IMG/VR virus record: IMGVR_UViG_3300040801_000838
Location: 1-29,651 of that record
Length of the DNA stretch: 29,651 bases
Strand: one strand, 5' to 3'
DNA from: a virus
Positions 8,341-13,951 of the stretch are shown here, piece after piece. The position numbers were made by a program, and so were the translations under genes. Under the pieces are notes generated by a model. It worked only from the letters and a program-made list of their open reading frames with translations. It did no database searches and was not told the origin of the DNA. Position 1 is the stretch's first letter, and the number at the start of each line of letters is the position of its first letter.

Positions 8341-9123
8341 GTGCTTACGAGGATCCGCACCGATCAAATTGCCGATAAGCAAGTCACGAAGGTAGACCTT
8401 GCCGATGGTGCGGTAGACGGTATAAAACTCGATACACCAACACCGGGTAATAGTGGAGACGCCTTACTGACCGATGGATTCTGGAATATCTATTTTGGTC
8501 CTATTAGCGGCGCGCTTACTCTCAACGACCTTCAAGATGTAGATTTGACCGGGGCCCTTCCCGGTAACATCTTACAATTTAATGGTACGGACTGGACACC
8601 TACTAGCCTAGGGGTTGCCGGTGGAGGTAATAGGACCTGGTTTGTGAACACAGAAGCAGAGCTTGTTCCTCTTCTAGGGACCGCCGAAAACGGAGATATG
8701 GGTTTTGTTCGTATCGCCACAGACGGAGAGTGGCGCTTGTTCTTGCTCGTAGACGGGGCGTGGCAGAAAATCTCCACGAAGGATTCTTCCGGGAGCGATT
8801 CCCGCACCATTGAAGCATTGGTAGAATTTGACGATAGTGCAGGACCTGTCCTTCTCGGTAACGTCAGTCAAGGGTCCCGCGCCACGCTCGTCACAGTCGA
8901 GGTCACGATCCCATTCAACGGTGCTCCGTCGCTAACGGTTGGTGACATAGGCGACAACGAACGATTGATAGGAAATGACTTTCACGATCTTTCGGAGACA
9001 GGAACCTACAATGTGCAAACGGACTATGTGTTTAGTCAGGCATTAGACACAGACATATTTGTATACTTCAGTTCGGGTGGATCAACTAGTGGGTCGGCGC
9101 GAGTTTTAGTAACCTATGTCTAA
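8341..9123 (+). CDS. Tail-fibre or fibre-tip associated protein (GTG start)
   Basis: The gene starts at GTG, 2 nt after the previous stop; there is no closer ATG in frame. The N-terminus LTRIRTDQIADKQVTKVDLA is of the type found at the start of phage fibre proteins, followed by LNDLQDVDLTGALPGNILQF, a common short fibre repeat unit, and a WRLFLLVDGAWQKI segment. The C-terminal 90 residues form a beta-rich domain ending GSARVLVTYV. It follows the larger fibre gene directly in one late unit. Which fibre part it builds is unknown. Confidence 0.72.
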   Translation: MLTRIRTDQIADKQVTKVDLADGAVDGIKLDTPTPGNSGDALLTDGFWNIYFGPISGALTLNDLQDVDLTGALPGNILQFNGTDWTPTSLGVAGGGNRTWFVNTEAELVPLLGTAENGDMGFVRIATDGEWRLFLLVDGAWQKISTKDSSGSDSRTIEALVEFDDSAGPVLLGNVSQGSRATLVTVEVTIPFNGAPSLTVGDIGDNERLIGNDFHDLSETGTYNVQTDYVFSQALDTDIFVYFSSGGSTSGSARVLVTYV

Positions 9124-9134
9124 GCGAAAAAGAT

Positions 9135-9142
9135 GATAAATA
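9135..9142 (+). promoter_or_regulatory. T4-type late promoter, GATAAATA
   Basis: GATAAATA lies 12 nt after the stop of the previous fibre gene and 33 nt (from the last A) before the ATG at 9175. It gives the long fibre gene its own late transcript, which would end at the terminator at 11258-11291. Confidence 0.72.
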
Positions 9143-9174
9143 TTGGTAGAAGTAGCACTTTCGAGGACTCGTAA

Positions 9175-11223
9175 ATGTCAATAACAAAAAATTTCGGTTT
9201 AGCTGGTATCGGTCCAGATGTTCAGCTCGGTAAGGGCGGCGGGCGCCTAGTTTGGACTCCTGGAGACAGCGATTTCAAGTTTACAACAGATGGCACAACG
9301 CTTGCCCATCTACAAGTATTAGCACCGGTTGCTGACAATGACGCAGCAACTAAGCTGTATGTCGATAATGTCGCTGCCGGGTTAGATCCGAAGGAACCTG
9401 CCCGCGTAGCAACAACAGGTAATATTACCACATATAATGCATCAGGCGGCCCAGCAGGTGTTGGTCAGTTTACGTCTGCTCCCGGAACAATTGACGGTGT
9501 GACCCTAGCAGAAGGCGATCGAGTTCTTGTTAAGTCTCAGTCGTCGGCTACACAGAACGGTATCTATGTTGTTACAGCAACAACGACCACCTGGAATCGC
9601 GCAGATGATCACAACGGCACACCAGCCGCAGAAGTTAGCAGCGGCAACTTCGTATTCGTTCTTGAAGGTAGCACGAATGCAGGCACAGGTTGGGTTCTAC
9701 AGGGCGATGGTATTTTAACGCTAAACACAGATGCTCTAAACTGGGTACAGTTCAGCGCATCGACAACGATCCTAGCAGGTAACGGATTAGTACAGAATGG
9801 TAATGCACTAGACCTAGACTTTTCCGAGCTAACATCTGCATCAACCATTGCGTTGGCAGATGAGCTAATCTTCAATGATGCCGGCGTTGAATCGCGCATC
9901 ACGCTAACGAACTTCTTCAATGATCGTGACATACCAAATGCGATTACAACAAACGGTCTAATCACCCGCACAGCAGATAACACATACGCATCTCGCTCGA
10001 TCGCGGTTGCAGGTGCTGGCGCCGGTGATGGTCTTGCTATTACTAACGGTAACGGTGTTTCCGGTGATCCAACGCTTGAGATTGATATTGATGGTACGCC
10101 GGCACTAGGGGACGATGTTGCAACAGGCGACCTAGTTCTCCTATACGATGCTAGCGGTACTGCTAACGTAAGAGCAACAGTAGACCAGCTAAAGACGTTT
10201 ATGAATGCTGGTACATCCAGCACATCTATTACAGAAGGTAACAGCACGCTTTCTATTGCAGACGCCGGCGCAGGTACACTAACAACCAACATTGACGCAA
10301 CCGACGTTATTGTTACAAACGTAAGCACAACAACCTTCCAAAACGGTAACGACGTTGTTCTAAACACGGGCAGCACACTAACCGTTACAGACCTAGCTGC
10401 AAACCGCATTGTTTACACTACAACAGGCGGACAGCTAACCTCCGGCACAGCACTAACCTTCAACGGCACAACGCTTGCAGCAACTGCCGCTGTCGATATT
10501 ACAGGTGACCTAGACGTCGACAATGTCAACATCAACGGTAACACAATTAGCATTACTGCCGCAGACGGCGATCTAACAATCCAGCCAAACGGCACAGGGC
10601 AAATTACTCTTGCTAATGGCAGCGGTGAGGAAGTTCTTGAGATTCTAGACACGGCGTCTGCTGTAAATGGTCTTGCTATTACAGCAGGTGCGACTGGCGT
10701 TGCACCTACCATTAGCCTTGGTACCGGTGCTGAGACGAACGTCGATATCGGTTTCGTAACGAACGGCACGGGTGTTCTAAGCGTTGTAGCAGGTACGGGC
10801 AACTATGAGGACAACGTCACAGCAGACGACGACATTCCTAACAAGAAGTATGTTGATGATGCGGTTGCTGGTGCAGTTACCCCAGGTGCCGTCGGCACGA
10901 TCACAGGAACGGTGAATCTAACATCCGCAACGGCACAGAACATTGGTGCGGCAGATGGCATCCCAGCTAACGCCACCATCCTTCGCGCTTATCTTGATGT
11001 CACAACAGCATCCGATGCTGCCACAACAGTTACGCTAGGCGATGCAACGAATGGTGCAGCCGCATATATGGCTGCAACCGAGAACGATCCCGAAGTGGAA
11101 GGCCTCTATATTGCCGACCTGCGTCTACTAAATGGTGGTACAGCACGGCAGGCCCGCGCAACTGTCACGACCGCCGGTGGTACAGGTACCGCAACAGCGA
11201 TTATTGAGTTCCGTTACGCATAA
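9175..11223 (+). CDS. Large tail-fibre protein, 682 aa
   Basis: The protein begins MSITKNFGLAGIGPDVQLGK and soon reaches DNDAATKLYVDNVAAGLDPK, the T-K-x-Y-V-D motif common in phage fibre shafts; a second copy, DIPNKKYVDDAVAG, lies near residue 560. Between them is a long Thr/Asn/Gly-rich repetitive region with pieces such as GDGLAITNGNGVSGDPTLEI. The C-terminus is a compact beta-rich domain. Codon choice is skewed (many CTA, ACA, GCA) and leaves long open frames on the other strand, which are not genes. It has its own late promoter and terminator, so its dosage is probably set separately from other fibre proteins. Confidence 0.82.
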   Translation: MSITKNFGLAGIGPDVQLGKGGGRLVWTPGDSDFKFTTDGTTLAHLQVLAPVADNDAATKLYVDNVAAGLDPKEPARVATTGNITTYNASGGPAGVGQFTSAPGTIDGVTLAEGDRVLVKSQSSATQNGIYVVTATTTTWNRADDHNGTPAAEVSSGNFVFVLEGSTNAGTGWVLQGDGILTLNTDALNWVQFSASTTILAGNGLVQNGNALDLDFSELTSASTIALADELIFNDAGVESRITLTNFFNDRDIPNAITTNGLITRTADNTYASRSIAVAGAGAGDGLAITNGNGVSGDPTLEIDIDGTPALGDDVATGDLVLLYDASGTANVRATVDQLKTFMNAGTSSTSITEGNSTLSIADAGAGTLTTNIDATDVIVTNVSTTTFQNGNDVVLNTGSTLTVTDLAANRIVYTTTGGQLTSGTALTFNGTTLAATAAVDITGDLDVDNVNINGNTISITAADGDLTIQPNGTGQITLANGSGEEVLEILDTASAVNGLAITAGATGVAPTISLGTGAETNVDIGFVTNGTGVLSVVAGTGNYEDNVTADDDIPNKKYVDDAVAGAVTPGAVGTITGTVNLTSATAQNIGAADGIPANATILRAYLDVTTASDAATTVTLGDATNGAAAYMAATENDPEVEGLYIADLRLLNGGTARQARATVTTAGGTGTATAIIEFRYA

Positions 11224-11224
11224 C

Positions 11225-11256
11225 ACCTTAGGACCGACGCAGTAATGCGCTAAGGT
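11225..11256 (+). other. Bulged hairpin between fibre stop and terminator
   Basis: ACCTTAG (11225-11231) pairs with CTAAGGT (11250-11256), and inside it CGCA (11238-11241) pairs with TGCG (11246-11249) across the GNRA-type loop GTAA; six bases (11232-11237) bulge on the 5' side. It begins immediately after the fibre stop and abuts the terminator stem. It could protect the 3' end of the fibre mRNA. Confidence 0.5.
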
Positions 11257-11257
11257 T

Positions 11258-11291
11258 GAAAGCCCCGCTCTCCCGACGGGGCTTTCTTTTT
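11258..11291 (+). terminator. Strong intrinsic terminator after the fibre gene
   Basis: A perfect 10-bp stem, GAAAGCCCCG (11258-11267) with CGGGGCTTTC (11277-11286), has a 9-nt loop and is followed by five Ts (11287-11291). This is a classic rho-independent terminator. It ends the fibre unit 21 nt before the next late promoter. Confidence 0.92.
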
Positions 11292-11311
11292 CCTAAAAGT
11301 TTCAAAATATT

Positions 11312-11319
11312 GATAAATA
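11312..11319 (+). promoter_or_regulatory. T4-type late promoter, GATAAATA
   Basis: GATAAATA followed by CTAGGAAG lies between the strong terminator and the holin-like gene, 27 nt from its last A to the ATG at 11346, with a consensus AAAGGAGG ribosome site in the leader. Confidence 0.75.
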
Positions 11320-11345
11320 CTAGGAAGAAGCAAAGGAGGTTCGCT

Positions 11346-11720
11346 ATGAGTTGCGAGCAATGTAATGGTAAGCAGGCAATTGTCCAGCAAAATCTTGAAG
11401 CAGGTTTCAAGAAGTATTGGCGACCGATTGCCGCGTATGTATATTTAGGGATTTGTATTTTCGACTTTGTGGGTATGCCGATAATTATGGAAGTACAAAA
11501 TAGACAAGTTAATTCAGAGGCATTTGCCGAGCTTCGTCTATTAGACGATAAGGATGTAAGGATTGAAGCTTTGAAGCAACTAGATTTAGGCCGTGTAGAA
11601 TGGAAGCCACTTACATTAGAAGGTGGAGCAATATTCCATGTGGCATTCGGGGCTATCCTAGGCGTAGCTGCCTGGACCAGGGGTGCTGAAAAAACAGCAG
11701 CAATCAATCAAGGTAGATAA
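11346..11720 (+). CDS. Holin-like membrane protein
   Basis: I chose the ATG at 11346 because a near-perfect AAAGGAGG lies 6 nt before it; an upstream in-frame start would fall in the terminator. The 124-residue product begins MSCEQCNGKQ and has two membrane segments, about residues 27-49 (PIAAYVYLGICIFDFVGMPI) and 92-112 (GGAIFHVAFGAILGVAAW), separated by a charged region and ending in TRGAEKTAA. The pattern K/R-x-W-R-P, then I-F-D-F, then W-x-P-L-T-L-x-G-G matches a holin family common in T4-like and alphaproteobacterial phages. It would form inner-membrane holes at lysis. It is separated from the spanins. Confidence 0.7.
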   Translation: MSCEQCNGKQAIVQQNLEAGFKKYWRPIAAYVYLGICIFDFVGMPIIMEVQNRQVNSEAFAELRLLDDKDVRIEALKQLDLGRVEWKPLTLEGGAIFHVAFGAILGVAAWTRGAEKTAAINQGR

Positions 11721-12016
11721 TGAATGAAGTAAGGACATTTATTCGTCTTGCGGTAAAGAGAGAACTTACTGAAGATGAGATTCGAACCTTCTACGAGTTT
11801 GTAGACGACCTCGCAACCGTGGCCGAAACTTCCGCCTTTGAAGAAGACGGAAGCGAGATTGACGATGTTGTCGTAACCATGTATAATGTAGATGATACAT
11901 TTATGTATGAGGTGGCGGTAGCAGAGGTCGTGGACATTGATACTAGCAGAGAAATTGGGCAAGACCTAATGTCTCTCATAGATGATGATTTTGAACTAGA
12001 TGTGGAATCGGTATGA
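11720..12016 (+). CDS. Acidic phage protein of unknown function, 98 aa
   Basis: The gene shares one base with the holin stop (TAATG). The product begins MNEVRTFIRLAVKRELTEDE, a basic helix reminiscent of the MNEMR leaders at 5612 and 5970 but without an L/I-x-E site, and then becomes strongly acidic (EEDGSEIDDVVVTMYNVDDT). No known domain is seen. Its end overlaps the next gene by ATGA. A virion or regulatory role cannot be distinguished. Confidence 0.65.
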   Translation: MNEVRTFIRLAVKRELTEDEIRTFYEFVDDLATVAETSAFEEDGSEIDDVVVTMYNVDDTFMYEVAVAEVVDIDTSREIGQDLMSLIDDDFELDVESV

Positions 12017-12294
12017 GATTAGCAGAGATTAAGCAGCAGATTAATGAAGGGCGCGATGGTTGGTTCTATCGTGTTGTTCAGCCATCTCTATTGCAGATAC
12101 CTAATCGAAGAGATGTTGCGCTTGAGATCGGTGCTGAAATCCATGTTGTATCCGAAGGCATCTTTTACGTCTACTCAAATAGTCGTGATGCTTTTCCTTT
12201 ACCTGTACCGTATGACCGTATTAAAGATTTAGAAAACGAAGGCATTCTTGCCGAACTCAGAACACCACACTTCGCACAAGTATATAACAAATGA
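12013..12294 (+). CDS. Small phage protein with possible capsid-targeting leader, 93 aa
   Basis: Starts in an ATGA overlap with the previous gene. The N-terminus MRLAEIKQQINEGRDGWFYR contains INE, which fits the L/I-x-E prohead-protease rule at residue 12, the usual length of a T4 capsid-targeting sequence. The rest is a small mixed domain (RDVALEIGAEIHVVSEGIF) of unknown family. It lies in the same late unit as the NMN adenylyltransferase-like gene whose leader is MRLFELIE. Packaging is an inference. Confidence 0.65.
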   Translation: MRLAEIKQQINEGRDGWFYRVVQPSLLQIPNRRDVALEIGAEIHVVSEGIFYVYSNSRDAFPLPVPYDRIKDLENEGILAELRTPHFAQVYNK

Positions 12295-12548
12295 AAACGA
12301 AGAAAACGCTTAAAGAAATGAATACATTAGCCCATCGTATGGCATCGGATATTGTTCTTGAGTTAGAAGAACTAATCAAGCAAACCGAACAAAATGCCCA
12401 ACTAGGTCGCAAGCTTCGCGTCGAGACGGAAGAAGAAAGCGATGTTGATTATACAGAGGCACTCTACACTCTATCAGCTGCCAATCGCCACCTCAAGCTT
12501 GCGAGAGAGCTTCTCGCAGCATTAGACGAGGATATGAGAAACGCATGA
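12291..12548 (+). CDS. Small helical protein, 85 aa, unknown
   Basis: ATGA overlaps join it to both neighbours. The product is almost entirely helical and charged, with heptad-like segments (MASDIVLELEELIKQTEQNA and TLSAANRHLKLARELLAALD), so a short coiled coil is likely. There is no catalytic motif. The local base composition is AT-rich: I counted 22 G or C in bases 12301-12360, in sharp contrast with the following gene. Confidence 0.65.
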   Translation: MKTKKTLKEMNTLAHRMASDIVLELEELIKQTEQNAQLGRKLRVETEEESDVDYTEALYTLSAANRHLKLARELLAALDEDMRNA

Positions 12549-13123
12549 GATTATTCGAGCTCATAGAACCAAAGCGCGGCATCGGTGTCTTTACCTTTGG
12601 GCGAATGAATCCGCCGACCATTGGTCACGAGCTCCTCGTCAATCGTGTCAAGGAGGTTGCCGACAAACACGGTGGGGAGGCAATCGTCTTCCTTTCGCAA
12701 ACCCACAAGCCACCCAAGGACCCGCTGCCGTTCGAGATGAAGGTGAGCATGTTCGCCCGCGCCTTCCCTCAGGTGGAGGTGTGGGACGGTCGTGAGAAGG
12801 AGGTCCGCACACCGTATGACGCCCTGTCGGTCATGGCGGAACGGTTCGACCACATCATCATGGTAGTGGGTAGCGACCGCGTCGGTGATTTTGCCAGAAT
12901 GGAGCGTTACGCCCGTGAGTATGGTGCGGACCGTTTCGAGGTGGTCAGCGCCGGCGAACGCGACCCCGACGCAGATGGTGTGGCTGGTATGAGCGCGTCT
13001 AAGGCGCGTGGGCTGGCTATGGCTGGCGATGTGGAAGGATTTATGGACGCCTTACCTGCTGCCATTTCACGAACTGCGAAGCTCAAAGCCTTCCGTACCA
13101 TTCGTCAACAATCTCGCAGTTGA
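12545..13123 (+). CDS. NMN adenylyltransferase-like nucleotidyltransferase
   Basis: The core matches the HxGH/TxGH nucleotidyltransferase superfamily: FTFGRMNPPTIGHELL (T25-x-G27-H28) at the start and GMSASKAR (148-155), equivalent to the ISSTxxR motif, near the end. VVGSDRVGDF and VVSAGERDPDADG match a phage branch often annotated as cytidylyltransferase or NMN adenylyltransferase. The reaction would join a nucleotide to ATP, most likely making NAD from NMN, but substrate is not proven. The N-terminus MRLFELIE ends in an L-x-E site before the catalytic domain. The gene is GC-rich (39 of 60 bases at 12781-12840) beside AT-rich neighbours, suggesting separate origin. A sigma70 promoter overlaps its stop. 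Confidence 0.82.
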   Translation: MRLFELIEPKRGIGVFTFGRMNPPTIGHELLVNRVKEVADKHGGEAIVFLSQTHKPPKDPLPFEMKVSMFARAFPQVEVWDGREKEVRTPYDALSVMAERFDHIIMVVGSDRVGDFARMERYAREYGADRFEVVSAGERDPDADGVAGMSASKARGLAMAGDVEGFMDALPAAISRTAKLKAFRTIRQQSRS

Positions 13124-13148
13124 CATTCTTCTAAATAGGTAGTATACT
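13120..13148 (+). promoter_or_regulatory. Sigma70-type promoter overlapping a stop codon
   Basis: TTGACA (13120-13125), a 17-nt spacer and TATACT (13143-13148) form a near-consensus host-type promoter. The TGA within TTGACA is the stop codon of the nucleotidyltransferase gene. Transcription would start near 13155, leaving a short leader with the strong ribosome site AGGAGG before the ATG at 13174. It separates late-type genes on the left from replication genes on the right. Confidence 0.85.
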
Positions 13149-13173
13149 TCTGTTATAACTACAGGAGGTTACT

Positions 13174-13455
13174 ATGTCCGAAGAACAAGAAGCACATCAC
13201 ATTCGTCATTATTCCGAAGATGATAAGGCAAGACTAAAGGCGCTCGTCAATGAGGGCTGCACCGTAAAGACGGAAATCGACACTCTCAACGAAGGCCTAA
13301 ACGACACCATCAAGTCCATTGCGGAAGAGATGGACATCAAGCCGTCAATGCTGAAGAAGGTTATCAACACCGCTTACAAGCGCAACCTCGCTGAAGAGCG
13401 TGAGAAGTTTGAAGAGCTGGAAGACATTCTTACAACTCTTGGCATCGACAAGTAG
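13174..13455 (+). CDS. dsbA: DsbA-like late-transcription accessory protein
   Basis: The 93-residue protein has the layout of T4 DsbA (89 aa): a short N-terminal tail, a helix with a spacer segment (LKALVNEGCTVKTEIDTLNE), a region SIAEEMDIKPSMLKKVINTA resembling the T4 segment around IRAKDELGVDGKMFNRLLAL, and an acidic C-terminal helix. T4 DsbA binds double-stranded DNA near late promoters and assists late transcription. It has its own sigma70-type promoter and an AGGAGG ribosome site, as expected for an early or middle gene. Similarity is judged by eye. Confidence 0.7.
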   Translation: MSEEQEAHHIRHYSEDDKARLKALVNEGCTVKTEIDTLNEGLNDTIKSIAEEMDIKPSMLKKVINTAYKRNLAEEREKFEELEDILTTLGIDK

Positions 13456-13462
13456 GTAAATA
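13455..13462 (+). promoter_or_regulatory. Weak late-promoter-like GGTAAATA
   Basis: GGTAAATA starts at the last base of the dsbA-like stop codon and lies 7 nt (from its last A) before the ATG at 13469. It differs at one base from the recurring GATAAATA. The match is weak enough that it may be chance, but the position between genes is right. Confidence 0.25.
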
Positions 13463-13468
13463 GAGCAC

Positions 13469-13756
13469 ATGGAGAACTTTGTCGCAGGCATTATAGCGTT
13501 TTGGCGCGAGACCTGGCGAACAAATAAACCATTATTTTGGGCAGAGGCGATTGGAACGCTTTGCGGAATGGCTGCGGCTCTAACAATGAGCTTACAGTCG
13601 CCCAACCCTAATCTATTGGTTGTCTTCATCTTCTATATTATTAGTGCCATCCTTCTTATGTATAGCAACTATACACGACACAGCAGTTGGATGGTGGTGC
13701 TAATGACTTTCTATCTTGTAACAACAACCTATGGATTGTTTCGACTCTTTATATGA
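13469..13756 (+). CDS. Small integral membrane protein with three membrane segments
   Basis: The 95-residue protein has hydrophobic segments at about 22-41 (FWAEAIGTLCGMAAALTMSL), 48-66 (LLVVFIFYIISAILLMYS) and 72-93 (SWMVVLMTFYLVTTTYGLF), with NPN before the second. The W-x-E at the first segment and the overall layout recall half-transporters of the PnuC/SWEET type found in phages, but the match is too loose to assign transport of nicotinamide riboside. It lies one gene from the nucleotidyltransferase and overlaps the antitoxin-domain gene by ATGA. No strong ribosome site is seen. Confidence 0.7.
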   Translation: MENFVAGIIAFWRETWRTNKPLFWAEAIGTLCGMAAALTMSLQSPNPNLLVVFIFYIISAILLMYSNYTRHSSWMVVLMTFYLVTTTYGLFRLFI

Positions 13757-13941
13757 CCGAAGAAGAACTACTTAGCAGAGTTACGAACTATTTTGCCGAT
13801 AAGGACCGTGCGGTGACATGGATGGACCATCCGAAGAAAAGCTTTGGTGGTCGGTCTCCGCGAGAGATGATGCGCATCGACGGTGGGCAAGAGGTTATTG
13901 AAGAGTGGTTAGACAAGATGGAACAAGGCTTTATCTACTGA
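13753..13941 (+). CDS. Free-standing MbcA/ParS/Xre antitoxin-type toxin-binding domain
   Basis: I chose the ATG at 13753, which overlaps the stop of the membrane-protein gene (ATGA); a longer frame upstream lies inside that gene. The 62 residues contain RAVTWMDHPKKSFGGRSPRE followed by MMRIDGGQEVIEEWLDKMEQGF, the hallmark of the toxin-binding domain of MbcA/ParS/Xre antitoxins (formerly DUF2384): A-x-x-W-x-x-x-P, G-G-x-S-P, G, and a final helix ending G. These antitoxins block RES-family toxins, which consume NAD. No DNA-binding helix-turn-helix and no toxin gene are present, so it may act on a host toxin. Confidence 0.75.
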   Translation: MTEEELLSRVTNYFADKDRAVTWMDHPKKSFGGRSPREMMRIDGGQEVIEEWLDKMEQGFIY

Positions 13942-13951
13942 GGGACAATGA

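Noticed and set aside
9609-10409. Long open frame on the minus strand opposite the large fibre gene (and a second one at 10413-10802).
   Set aside because: The fibre gene's skewed codon use and repetitive Thr/Asn/Gly composition leave the opposite strand open by chance. The predicted products are serine/valine/proline-rich without motifs, and no minus-strand promoter or ribosome site is seen.
11720-12016. MNEVRTFIRL as another capsid-targeting leader.
   Set aside because: It resembles the MNEMR leaders, but there is no L/I-x-E site within the first 15 residues, so it is not counted.
13130-13137. CTAAATAG and, at 24659, CTAAATAC as further late promoters.
   Set aside because: Both lie inside the spacer of near-consensus sigma70 promoters and do not match ATAAATA. 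Chance resemblance is likelier.
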